Shown: one piece after another, positions 52,929-61,439 of the stretch
How positions within the stretch are numbered: position 1 is the first letter of the stretch
How the letters are laid out: each line of letters opens with the position of its first letter
Assembly: GCF_900103915.1 (NCBI RefSeq)
Contig: NZ_FNIG01000005.1
Span: forward strand, 157,874 to 221,873
DNA length: 64,000 nt
Origin: Tenuibacillus multivorans
Lineage (GTDB): Bacteria; Bacillota; Bacilli; Bacillales; Alkalibacillaceae
Direction of reading: 5' to 3'
Notes under the pieces: model-generated
What the model was told of the DNA's origin: nothing
Seen by the model: only the letters and a program-made list of their open reading frames with translations
Databases searched by the model: none
Translations under genes and position numbers: made by a program

Positions 52929-53948
52929 ATGAAACCTTTGTTAGATATTAATCGTTTAAATATTGATTATCAATCCAATAAAAAAGAGTTTAATATTATC
53001 AAAGATATTAATATTCAAATTGATGAAAAAATGAAATATGGAATTGTTGGTGAATCTGGCAGTGGTAAAAGTTTGACCTCATTGGCGATTTTGAATCTTT
53101 TACCAGATGCTTTAAAAGTTGATCAAGGCCATATTAAGTTAAATACGGATTCAACCAAGGATTTAATCACACTTTCTAAAAAGGAAATGAGAAAAATTCG
53201 TGGTAACGATATCGCGATGATTTTTCAGGAGCCCATGACAGCGTTAGATCCCGTTTATACGATCGAATATCAGCTATTAGAGGTTTTAAAAATTCATAAG
53301 AATTATAGTAAAAAAGAGATGCATCAAAAAGGGTTAGACATGCTGAATAAGGTCGGTATATCACGTTCGGAACAGATTATGAAAGCGTATCCTCATGAGC
53401 TCTCAGGTGGGATGCGACAGCGCGTCATGATTGCGATGGCTTTAATTTGTGAGCCTAAACTGTTAATTGCCGATGAACCGACGACAGCTTTGGACGTGAC
53501 GATTCAGGCGCAGATTCTAGATTTAATGAATGACTTATCTGAATCACATCATACGGCGATTTTAATGATTACCCATGACTTAGGGGTAATTTTAGAGACG
53601 TGTGAACGGGTTGCGGTGATGTATGCAGGGCAGATTGTAGAAGAGTCGACGGTTGAAAACATTTTTGAAGAAGCGGCTCATCCCTATACGAAGGGACTGT
53701 TATCTTCCATTCAATCACTTGGAGAAAGATCCAATGAACTCTATTCAATTCCAGGAAATGTGCCAACACCAGACAACTATCAAGAGTTGGGGTGCCGTTT
53801 TGCCACGCGTTGCCCGTTTGCGATGGATAAATGCTATGAACAAGAACCGCCGATGTTCGAGGTGCAAGACGATCATGCTAGCAAGTGTTGGTTACATGTA
53901 GAGGAGGCACAAGACGATGAGCGAAGAACAAGTCGTGCTGGAAGTTAA
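52929..53948 (+). CDS. dppD: Peptide ABC transporter ATP-binding protein (DppD type)
   Basis: A 339-residue ATPase. Walker A is GESGSGKSLT (about residues 42-51), the signature is LSGGMRQRVMIAMAL, and Walker B is LLIADEPTTALD. The C-terminal oligopeptide domain has cysteines in GCRFATRCPFAMDKCYEQEP, which in this family may hold an iron-sulphur cluster. Its last 11 codons overlap the next gene. It pairs with DppF as the motor of the importer. Confidence 0.92.
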   Translation: MKPLLDINRLNIDYQSNKKEFNIIKDINIQIDEKMKYGIVGESGSGKSLTSLAILNLLPDALKVDQGHIKLNTDSTKDLITLSKKEMRKIRGNDIAMIFQEPMTALDPVYTIEYQLLEVLKIHKNYSKKEMHQKGLDMLNKVGISRSEQIMKAYPHELSGGMRQRVMIAMALICEPKLLIADEPTTALDVTIQAQILDLMNDLSESHHTAILMITHDLGVILETCERVAVMYAGQIVEESTVENIFEEAAHPYTKGLLSSIQSLGERSNELYSIPGNVPTPDNYQELGCRFATRCPFAMDKCYEQEPPMFEVQDDHASKCWLHVEEAQDDERRTSRAGS

Positions 53949-54900
53949 ACATTTGAAAAAGTATTTCCCGATTAAGGGTGGCATATTAAAGCGTACCCAA
54001 GGCCATGTCAAAGCGGTTGATGATATTAGCTTCGATGTTAGAGAAAATGAAACGTTCTCATTAGTCGGTGAAAGTGGCTGCGGAAAATCAACGACTGGGC
54101 GTGCCATTCTTCGCCTTCACGAACCGACTGATGGAGATGTTCTGTTTAATGGGGAAAACTTAATAGATGTTTCCAAGTCATCTTTTCGCCATTTAAGAAA
54201 AGATATGCAACTCATCTTTCAGGATCCATACAGTTCACTTAATCCAAGAATGACCGTAAAAAAATTATTGATGGAACCTCTATTAACGCATAAACTTGCA
54301 ACACCTAAAGAAGCGGAAGAAAAAACAGTTGAAATGGTTGAAAAGGTTGGGCTATCAACTGAACATCTAGATCGTTACCCTCATGAATTTAGTGGGGGAC
54401 AAAGACAGCGGATTAGTATTGCTCGGGCATTAATACTTCGTCCTAAGTTGGTTATCTTAGACGAAGCCGTATCGGCATTAGATGTGTCGATACAGTCTCA
54501 AATCTTGAATCTATTAAAACAGCTTCAAGAAGAATTTCAGTTAACCTATATTTTCATTTCGCATGATTTAAATGTCGTCAAACACTTGAGTGATCGTGTT
54601 GGGGTCATGTATCTGGGACAAATGATGGAGCTTGCGGAAACGGAAGCATTATACGATAATCCGCTGCATCCCTATACGAAAGCCTTGTTATCGGCTATAC
54701 CGAGTATTAATCCGAAAGAAAAGGAAAACAAAGAACGGATTATATTACAGGGAGATGTCCCTGATCCGAGTGATCCTCCTTCAGGTTGCCCGTTTAGACT
54801 AAGATGTCCAATGGCCCATGATCGATGTGCGGAAGAGATACCCAGATATATTGAGGCAGAAAGGGACCATTGGGTTGCTTGTCATCTCTATGATGAATAA
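53917..54900 (+). CDS. dppF: Peptide ABC transporter ATP-binding protein (DppF type)
   Basis: A 327-residue ATPase partner of DppD. Walker A is GESGCGKSTTGRAIL, the signature is FSGGQRQRISIARAL, Walker B is LVILDEAVSALD (Ala in place of the usual Pro), and the C-terminal oligopeptide domain has PSGCPFRLRCPMAHDRCAEE. The ATG follows GAGGAGG and lies 32 bases inside dppD, an overlap that suggests coupled translation. It completes an import system with the upstream binding protein and permeases. Confidence 0.92.
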   Translation: MSEEQVVLEVKHLKKYFPIKGGILKRTQGHVKAVDDISFDVRENETFSLVGESGCGKSTTGRAILRLHEPTDGDVLFNGENLIDVSKSSFRHLRKDMQLIFQDPYSSLNPRMTVKKLLMEPLLTHKLATPKEAEEKTVEMVEKVGLSTEHLDRYPHEFSGGQRQRISIARALILRPKLVILDEAVSALDVSIQSQILNLLKQLQEEFQLTYIFISHDLNVVKHLSDRVGVMYLGQMMELAETEALYDNPLHPYTKALLSAIPSINPKEKENKERIILQGDVPDPSDPPSGCPFRLRCPMAHDRCAEEIPRYIEAERDHWVACHLYDE

Positions 54901-54948
54901 GCGATAATAGGTGTAGAGTTTGATATGAATCGAAAGTGGTGAACCATA

Positions 54949-55821
54949 ATGTCTAGAACGAACGCAGGAATATTTATGCTAAACGAAATGAAAGATAAAT
55001 TACCACCATCTGAAAAGAAGATTGCAGAGTACATTTTAGAACACCCTGAGAAGGCGATCGGTATGACAGCGACTGATCTGGGCCAGGAAAGCCAAACGAG
55101 TAGCGCAGCTGTCATCCGTCTGTGTAAATCGTTGAATCTAAAAGGTTTTCAGGAGTTAAAGCTTCGGATCGCAGGGGATTTGCAACGCAATGAGGTCGTT
55201 GAATTCCGTGATATAGAGCCGAATGAACCCGTCTCCTCTACAATCGCGAAGGTTACGTCTCATAGCTTGCAGACGATTCAAGAGACAGGCGATTTATTGG
55301 ATACGAACGAACTAAACGAGGCTGTCGATGTGTTATTAAACAGTAAGCGCGTTTATTTATTTGGTGTTGGTGCGTCAAGCATACCAGCCATTGATGCCGA
55401 GCAAAAGTTATTAAGAATTAATAAATCGGCATCCGCCTTTACTGACTTACATATGGGAGCTACCGCCGTTGCTAACGCAGATGAGGATGATGTCGTCTTT
55501 GGTATATCCTTTTCTGGCGAAACGCATGAGGTGGCGAAGATTTTAGAAATCGCGAATAATCAAGGGGCAAAAACGATTAGTTTGACTCGTTATGGGAGCT
55601 CGACAGTGGCCGAGCAAGCCGATATTAGCTTATTTACATCAGCGACGAAAGAGGCGACCTTCCGTAGTGGCGCAACGTCATCTCGTATGGCGCAATTACA
55701 CGTGATTGATGTCTTGTTTATGTGTGTCGCCTCAAGGTCATACAATCAGACCGTTAATTATTTAGATTCCACCAGAGGTGCGATTGAATCGCTAAGCGAA
55801 AAAGTGAAGAAGAAAAAGTAA
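54949..55821 (+). CDS. RpiR/MurR-family regulator of the salvage operon
   Basis: A 290-residue regulator with an N-terminal HTH_6 domain (MTATDLGQESQTSSAAVIRLCK, residues about 41-62, shown in part) and a C-terminal SIS domain (YLFGVGASSIPAIDAEQKLL). It is the last gene of the anmK-murQ-dpp operon. By analogy with E. coli and B. subtilis MurR, it would repress the operon and respond to MurNAc-6-P. Shared AACATTGA/TGAAATAATAT elements upstream of anmK and nagA are candidate sites. The RpiR regulator at 21546 is a distant paralogue tied to gluconate. Confidence 0.87.
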   Translation: MSRTNAGIFMLNEMKDKLPPSEKKIAEYILEHPEKAIGMTATDLGQESQTSSAAVIRLCKSLNLKGFQELKLRIAGDLQRNEVVEFRDIEPNEPVSSTIAKVTSHSLQTIQETGDLLDTNELNEAVDVLLNSKRVYLFGVGASSIPAIDAEQKLLRINKSASAFTDLHMGATAVANADEDDVVFGISFSGETHEVAKILEIANNQGAKTISLTRYGSSTVAEQADISLFTSATKEATFRSGATSSRMAQLHVIDVLFMCVASRSYNQTVNYLDSTRGAIESLSEKVKKKK

Positions 55822-55858
55822 CTAATTATTCCAGTTTTGGCGTACCAACAACAAAAAT

Positions 55859-55886
55859 AGAGCATTGCTATGCAAAGTAATGCTCT
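55859..55886. terminator. Hairpin after the salvage operon
   Basis: AGAGCATT (55859-55866) and AATGCTCT (55879-55886) form an eight-base stem, extended by a few imperfect pairs, then TTGTTATAGTT. It lies between convergent genes. Confidence 0.65.
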
Positions 55887-55944
55887 TGTTATAGTTATGC
55901 AATGTTTACTTGTGTTTTAGGGAATTAAATGTACACATTATTCG

Positions 55945-56541
55945 TTATTCATCCGTGAAGTTGTCTATAACGTCCCATTTGTAGATTTCAACTGCACGAT
56001 AAATAGCGCTACTAGTATCTGTATCCTGGGTATCATAAGGAATCGTAATAGACATATCCTCATTTGAGAACGTATAAGACAAAACTCGTAAGGAGTCTTC
56101 CTCGACTAAACGAGATACTTTCTCTACATCATCCCACGCCATACTGTCCACAGAAAACGACCAAAATGAATTGCTATGAATTCCCTCTTCGTCTAAGTAG
56201 TAATAATGATAAATGGAGAGAGCAAAAATAACAAAACCAAATGTAAGGAAAACTAGGTGAAGCCCAGTTAGTTTATACTTCCTGGCTTTCTTTTCAAAAT
56301 ATATTTTCGTAATCAAGAAAGAGAAAAGAACGATGGCTATCCAGATCATCCCAACGCCAAAACCAACATAAGCTGCCGTGGGGCGGATAAAGGACAAATG
56401 GTCGTATGAAAAAAACAACATATCCTGAATAAAAAGAATGGCCGGGAAAGGAACAATAAAGGAAAAAATGATTAAAAAAAGCCCGGTTGCTGTGATAAAA
56501 GGCATAAGGTCATCAGAATCAATATTTCTTAAGTAATGCAA
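55945..56541 (-). CDS. Unknown membrane protein with C-terminal cytoplasmic domain
   Basis: A 198-residue protein I do not recognise. Three hydrophobic segments are visible (about residues 13-40, 55-80 and 92-112), followed by a soluble C-terminal domain of about 85 residues with many Asp, Ser and aromatic residues and the motif WDDVEKVSRLVEEDSLRV, which resembles PH-like domains in small bacterial membrane proteins. It starts with TTG behind AGGAGTG. It lies alone between the salvage operon and glcF. Confidence 0.6.
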   Translation of the reverse strand: MHYLRNIDSDDLMPFITATGLFLIIFSFIVPFPAILFIQDMLFFSYDHLSFIRPTAAYVGFGVGMIWIAIVLFSFLITKIYFEKKARKYKLTGLHLVFLTFGFVIFALSIYHYYYLDEEGIHSNSFWSFSVDSMAWDDVEKVSRLVEEDSLRVLSYTFSNEDMSITIPYDTQDTDTSSAIYRAVEIYKWDVIDNFTDE

Positions 56542-56634
56542 TGATAATCACTCCTACTTATGTATCATTTATAAAGAACTACGTTTTTCGAAGCCAAAAG
56601 TTTCATCTTTAAATCGTCCTGTCCGATACATCAG

Positions 56635-56668
56635 TAAGAAAAAGCTATTCTTCGTCTCGAAGAATAGC
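56635..56668 (-). terminator. Terminator of the glcDF operon
   Basis: Arms GCTATTCTTCG (56644-56654) and CGAAGAATAGC (56658-56668) with a minus-strand tail TTTTTCTTA. Confidence 0.88.
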
Positions 56669-56695
56669 CTAGAATATTAAACTAATATTCAAACT

Positions 56696-57991
56696 CTACT
56701 GATGGTTTAGAGCTTCTAATAAATAGTCAGCTAAATGTACTGCTCTTACCGAGTCGGTTAGCCCCTCACGTTCAATCCCGAGCCTCATTTGTAGTAAACA
56801 GCCCGGGTTTGTCGTGATAATGGTTGTGGCATTTGTTTCCATCATGCTTTCCATCTTATGATCGAGAATTTGCATAGACATCTCTGGCTGAGTCAGATTA
56901 TAAATCCCTGCTGAGCCGCAGCAATGGTCGGCCTTTTTCATTTCAATAAAATGGGCTCCGGAAACAGCATGGATGAGTTGTCGTGGAGCTTGTGATACGC
57001 CCATTACGTTTCTTAAATGACAGGAGTCTTGATAGGTCACCCTATGATTCTCGATATTTAATGATTTTTCGGTAAAATCCAAATCGACTAAAGCCGTCGT
57101 AAAGTCGACAATTTTAGAAACAAAAGCTTTGGCACGTTCAGACCACTCATCATCATCCTGAAGTAGATGGTCGTAATCGTGTAAAAAGGCACCGCATCCA
57201 CCTGCGTTCGTGATAATATAATCGCAGTCGACGGATTCAAAGGCTTCAATATTTTTCTTAGCTAAATCGGTTGCTCCAGATTTTTCACCGCTGTGTCCGT
57301 GTAATGCACCGCAGCAGCCCTGTGTATCAGGTACGACGACATCACATCCAGCTTCGTTCAGCAGTTGAATCGTCGAGCGATTCGTTTCCCGAAATAGTGT
57401 ATCCATTAAACAGCCGCGAAACATCGCGACTGTTGCTTTAACCCCTCCGACAGCTGGAAAATGGGCTTCCGGTTCACGTTTTCGTTTTGACATCTTTGGT
57501 AGGACGCGTTCCATTTGTTGCATATGCTTCGGGAATAGTTTCATGAAGCCTAGCTTGCGAGTCGTTTTTTGTAAGCCTGATTTTTGGTAAAAACTCAGCA
57601 GACTCGTCGCTTGTTCCATACGTTTTTGATTCTTGAACAGGTGATTAAAGGCAGTGCGCCGGGCGGCCTTTTCTTTCATGGATGGTTGATGGTGTTCATT
57701 AAAAATCGCAAGGGCTTCTTCGAGCATATGTCCATAATTGACACCCGCTGGACACGCCGGCTCGCACGCTCGACAGCCAAGGCAAACATTAAGCGATTCT
57801 TCAACTTGTTCATAGGTTTCGATCTCGCCATCACGGACAGCCTTCATCAGGGCAATTCGTCCACGTGGCGAGTGGACTTCGTTTTGCGTTTCAATATAGG
57901 TTGGGCAAGCTGGTAAGCAGAAGCCACAACGCATACAGTTGAGCAACTCATTTTCTTCAATCCGATCCTGAAAATCGGTTTGAATGGACAT
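56696..57991 (-). CDS. glcF: Glycolate/D-lactate oxidase iron-sulphur subunit
   Basis: A 431-residue GlcF-type protein with two 4Fe-4S motifs near the N-terminus (CMRCGFCLPACPTY at about residue 20 and CLGCRACEPACPAG at about 70) and two CCG (DUF224) domains, the first with DTQGCCGALHGHSG and the second with KADHCCGSAGIYNL. It passes electrons from the FAD subunit to the respiratory chain. I start at ATG 57991 behind GGTGGTG. It lies 13 bases downstream of glcD. GlcE is absent, as in B. subtilis-type two-gene systems. Confidence 0.9.
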   Translation of the reverse strand: MSIQTDFQDRIEENELLNCMRCGFCLPACPTYIETQNEVHSPRGRIALMKAVRDGEIETYEQVEESLNVCLGCRACEPACPAGVNYGHMLEEALAIFNEHHQPSMKEKAARRTAFNHLFKNQKRMEQATSLLSFYQKSGLQKTTRKLGFMKLFPKHMQQMERVLPKMSKRKREPEAHFPAVGGVKATVAMFRGCLMDTLFRETNRSTIQLLNEAGCDVVVPDTQGCCGALHGHSGEKSGATDLAKKNIEAFESVDCDYIITNAGGCGAFLHDYDHLLQDDDEWSERAKAFVSKIVDFTTALVDLDFTEKSLNIENHRVTYQDSCHLRNVMGVSQAPRQLIHAVSGAHFIEMKKADHCCGSAGIYNLTQPEMSMQILDHKMESMMETNATTIITTNPGCLLQMRLGIEREGLTDSVRAVHLADYLLEALNHQ

Positions 57992-58004
57992 GTGAATCAC
58001 CACC

Positions 58005-59411
58005 TTAAATGGTTATTCGTTTCTTCGTATCCTTGGCGAACATCTTGCCAGGGTTCATAATGTTGTGTGGGTCGAAAGCTGTTTTAATGTTTTTCATCGC
58101 TTCAAGACCGCGTTCACCAACTTTCCAGGCAAGATAGGGTGACTTCATCTCGCCAACGCCGTGTTCACCGGTGATTGTACCGCCGCATTCAATCGCATGG
58201 GCAAAGATTTCTTCAAAGGCCTTTTCGACGCGTTCCATTTCGTCTTCATCACGAGCGTCCGTCATGCAGGTTGGATGCAAATTACCATCACCCGCATGAC
58301 CAAAAGTAGCGATGCCGACGTTGTATTTTTCGGCGATTTGATTGATGGCCTGAACCATTCTAGCAATCTCTGAACGCGGCACCGTGGCATCCTCCAAAAT
58401 CGTTGTCGGGCTAAGTCGTGCGATCGCCGATAAAGCGGCACGTCGTCCTTCTCGTAGTTGATTAGCTTCCTGCTCAGTTTCGGCAATCGTCACCTCGAGC
58501 GCGCCGTGTTTTTCGCATATATCAGCTATTTGCTCGATATCGTTTTCGACAATCGCCTGTGGGCCATCTTGTTCGATTAAAAGGACTGCCTCAGCCTCTG
58601 TTGGTAGGCCGATATGTGCGTATTCCTCGACGGCACCAATCGTCGGTTGATCCATAAATTCAAGCGTGGCTGGTGTTATTTTTTGTGCAATAATACTAGA
58701 GACCGTTTCAGCAGCTTGATCCATAGATTGATAGACGGCGAGTAAGGTTTGTTTATGTTCAGGCTTTGGAATGAGTTTTAATATCGCTTCCGTCACAATG
58801 CCTAATGTTCCTTCAGAGCCGACCAGCAATTTGGTTATATCATAGCCCGCAACATCTTTAGCGAGCTTGCCGCCGGTTTGAATAATGTCACCATTAGGGA
58901 GGACGACTTCAAGTCCGAGGATGTAATCTTTTGTGACGCCGTATTTTAGCCCCCTTAAACCACCGGAATTTTCGTTAATGTTCCCACCGATTGTTGAGAT
59001 TTTCATTGAACTCGGGTCAGGGGGGTAGAATAGGCCTTGACTTTCTACCGTTTCACAAATTGTCTGCGTAATCACACCAGGTTGAACGGTTGCGGTTAAA
59101 TTTTCTTTGTCGATTTCGAGAATTTGATCCATGCGATTAAAAAGTAAAACGAGACCGCCTTGAGTTGGCGCCGTTCCCGCAGCAAGATTCGTACCTGAAC
59201 CACGTGGAACAATCGGGACCTCGTGTTCTAAACAAAGCTTGACGATTTTAGAAACTTCTTCGGTATTTCCAGGCATGACGACGACATCTGGCTTCGATTG
59301 AAAATTTGGTGTAGCATCATAAGCATAGGTTAATAATCCTGCCTCACTATGATCAACGTGCGAAGGGCCGAGGATGTCTTTTAAACGGTTCAAAAAAGAA
59401 TCGCTTATCAT
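58005..59411 (-). CDS. glcD: Glycolate/D-lactate oxidase FAD subunit
   Basis: A 468-residue flavoprotein of the VAO family. The FAD-binding domain (about 40-215) has VPRGSGTNLAAGTAP and STIGGNINENSGG. The C-terminal FAD-oxidase domain has ATFGHAGDGNLHP and TGEHGVGEMK, whose His residues bind the substrate or metal. Members oxidise glycolate or D-lactate. In this neighbourhood D-lactate is an obvious substrate because MurQ releases it from MurNAc-6-P. It is divergent from nagA. The two substrates cannot be separated by sequence alone. Confidence 0.9.
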   Translation of the reverse strand: MISDSFLNRLKDILGPSHVDHSEAGLLTYAYDATPNFQSKPDVVVMPGNTEEVSKIVKLCLEHEVPIVPRGSGTNLAAGTAPTQGGLVLLFNRMDQILEIDKENLTATVQPGVITQTICETVESQGLFYPPDPSSMKISTIGGNINENSGGLRGLKYGVTKDYILGLEVVLPNGDIIQTGGKLAKDVAGYDITKLLVGSEGTLGIVTEAILKLIPKPEHKQTLLAVYQSMDQAAETVSSIIAQKITPATLEFMDQPTIGAVEEYAHIGLPTEAEAVLLIEQDGPQAIVENDIEQIADICEKHGALEVTIAETEQEANQLREGRRAALSAIARLSPTTILEDATVPRSEIARMVQAINQIAEKYNVGIATFGHAGDGNLHPTCMTDARDEDEMERVEKAFEEIFAHAIECGGTITGEHGVGEMKSPYLAWKVGERGLEAMKNIKTAFDPHNIMNPGKMFAKDTKKRITI

Positions 59412-59466
59412 ATAAAACTCTCCTTTTATATTCCTATGTTTTATTATAGTATAGATGTAACGGGAT

Positions 59467-59514
59467 TGAAATAATATTACAAATATTTAAAACATTGAAT
59501 GAAATATTAATTCA
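59467..59514. promoter_or_regulatory. Candidate MurR-like operator region between glcD and nagA
   Basis: TGAAATAATAT at 59467-59477, AAAACATTGA at 59489-59498 and TGAAATATTAATTCA at 59500-59514. The first two are shared with the region upstream of anmK (46207-46230). They lie between the divergent glcD and nagA starts, so one regulator could control both. Confidence 0.5.
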
Positions 59515-59525
59515 TGGGTGATGGT

Positions 59526-60665
59526 ATGAGAACAATTATTAAAAATGTTGATATTTATTTAGAAGATAGCTTAATTAAAAAAGGCTCCGTTTTGATTCGT
59601 CATGGGAAAATTGAATCGATTAGTGAGAAGCACTTGAATCAATCCGATACACAAATGATTGATGGGCGTGGGAAACGGCTCATTCCTGGGTTTATTGATG
59701 GGCATATTCATGGGGCTGTTGGGTATGACGTGATGGATGGAGTAGAGGCGCTAAAACGGATGTCTCAGGCACTTCCGAGAGAAGGGACCACGTCGTTTGT
59801 TGCGACGACAATTACGAATCCATTAGAAGAGATTGAACAGGCGATTCAAGCTATTCATCAGTTCGAGTCTTCGCCGGGTAACGCTGAGGTTCTCGGGGCG
59901 CATGTCGAAGGTCCGTTTATTGAAAGAGGCAAGGCGGGGGCTCAGCCATTAAACCATATTTTGAATCCTGACTTGGATGTCGTTAAACGGTGGCTAGATT
60001 TGGCTGATGATTCGATTAAGACGATCACCATCGCACCAGAATTAGATATAGATGGAAGGTTTATCCAATTTTTAGTTGAGCATGATGTGAATGTATCTGC
60101 TGGGCATACTGCGGCTAATTATGGTGATATCAAGCAATCCGTTGAAAAAGGTGTCTCACAAATAACGCATCTATGTAACGCGATGCCTGGGATTCACCAT
60201 CGAGATGTCGGTGCGGTTGGGGCAGCGATGTTAATGGATAATTTAATGAGTGAGCTGATTGCAGATCGGATTCATGTTTCAGATGAAATGCTCAAGTTAA
60301 TTTTTCAAACAATCGGGCCAGAACGCTTAATCATGATTACAGATGCAATGCGGGCCAAAGGAATGTCAGAAGGTACGTATACGCTCGGTGGACAGCAGGT
60401 AACTGTGAAAGACGGTAGAGCGACGTTGTCTAATGGAACCTTAGCTGGAAGTGTTTTAACGATGGATCAGGCCGCTCGAAATTTATTAGAAGTAACCGAA
60501 GCTAATTTCCGGGACATTATTCAGATGGCTTCAGTTAATCCAGCCAAACAGCTAGGCGTCTTTGAACAAAAAGGAAGTATAGCCGTCGGGAAGGATGCGG
60601 ATTTACTCATAGTTGATGAGCAATTTCATATTGAACATACCTTCTGTAGAGGAGTATTAAGTTAG
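59526..60665 (+). CDS. nagA: N-acetylglucosamine-6-phosphate deacetylase
   Basis: A 379-residue amidohydrolase-fold enzyme that converts GlcNAc-6-P to glucosamine-6-P. The metal-binding motif is PGFIDGHIHGAVGYDVMDG near residue 57, with further ligands in VEGPFIE, SAGHTAANYGD and THLCNAM. The catalytic Asp is in MITDAMRAKGM. The start is ATG 59526 behind GGGTGATGG. It is followed by nagB with a 14-base gap. It takes the product of MurQ and of the BadF-type kinase. Confidence 0.93.
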   Translation: MRTIIKNVDIYLEDSLIKKGSVLIRHGKIESISEKHLNQSDTQMIDGRGKRLIPGFIDGHIHGAVGYDVMDGVEALKRMSQALPREGTTSFVATTITNPLEEIEQAIQAIHQFESSPGNAEVLGAHVEGPFIERGKAGAQPLNHILNPDLDVVKRWLDLADDSIKTITIAPELDIDGRFIQFLVEHDVNVSAGHTAANYGDIKQSVEKGVSQITHLCNAMPGIHHRDVGAVGAAMLMDNLMSELIADRIHVSDEMLKLIFQTIGPERLIMITDAMRAKGMSEGTYTLGGQQVTVKDGRATLSNGTLAGSVLTMDQAARNLLEVTEANFRDIIQMASVNPAKQLGVFEQKGSIAVGKDADLLIVDEQFHIEHTFCRGVLS

Positions 60666-60679
60666 TTGAGGGGATTAGC

Positions 60680-61384
60680 ATGAAAAAAATAAATGTAAAA
60701 AGCTATGAAGAATTAAGCCGAATCGCCGCTGGGTTTGTGAGCGATCTCATTTTAGCTAAACCAGATGCAACGTTAGGATTAGCGACAGGAAGTACGCCGG
60801 TTGGACTTTATAATCAATTGATTGCGATGGTTCAAAAGCGAGATATTCGTTTTAGCCAAGTGAAGACGTTTAATTTAGATGAATATGTTGGGTTAAATCG
60901 ATCGCATCCACAGAGTTATTTTCGTTTTATGCAGGAGCATTTGTTTGAAAAGGTTGATATTCCTTTTTATCAAATTCATATTCCGAACGGGGAAGCGATT
61001 GATTTACAGGAAGAATGTCAGCGGTATGAACGTCTAATTGAAGAAAATGGACCGATTGATTTACAAATCCTAGGCCTGGGTGTGAATGGCCATATTGGGT
61101 TTAACGAACCCGGGACTAGTTTTAATTCAAGGACACATGTCGTGAGTCTCGCACCATCGACAAGAGAGGCGAATGCACGGTTTTTTTCATCGATAGAAGA
61201 TGTACCTGATCAAGCCATCACCATGGGAATTGACACGATTATGAGGAGTCGTCACATTGTGCTATTGGCATATGGAGATCGAAAGCAGGAGGCTATTAGG
61301 CGGTTATTCGATGGGGATGTTGATGAGGATTTTCCAGCTAGTATTCTTAAAAAGCATCCAAATGTTACGGTCTTATACGGTTAA
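60680..61384 (+). CDS. nagB: Glucosamine-6-phosphate deaminase
   Basis: A 234-residue isomerase/deaminase that makes fructose-6-P and ammonia from glucosamine-6-P. Motifs are GLATGSTPVGLYNQL (phosphate loop), FNLDEYVGL with the catalytic Asp, and ILGLGVNGHIGFNEPGTSF with the His-Glu pair. The protein is slightly shorter than B. subtilis NagB. It completes salvage of amino sugars to glycolysis. A strong terminator follows. Confidence 0.94.
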   Translation: MKKINVKSYEELSRIAAGFVSDLILAKPDATLGLATGSTPVGLYNQLIAMVQKRDIRFSQVKTFNLDEYVGLNRSHPQSYFRFMQEHLFEKVDIPFYQIHIPNGEAIDLQEECQRYERLIEENGPIDLQILGLGVNGHIGFNEPGTSFNSRTHVVSLAPSTREANARFFSSIEDVPDQAITMGIDTIMRSRHIVLLAYGDRKQEAIRRLFDGDVDEDFPASILKKHPNVTVLYG

Positions 61385-61415
61385 AACCCCAGCTCGACTC
61401 GCAAGCTGGGGTTTT
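61383..61415. terminator. Bidirectional terminator
   Basis: Perfect 12-base arms AAAACCCCAGCT (61383-61394) and AGCTGGGGTTTT (61404-61415) separate nagB from the convergent msmX. Confidence 0.92.
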
Positions 61416-61439
61416 AACATTTATGATTAAAGGGGATAT

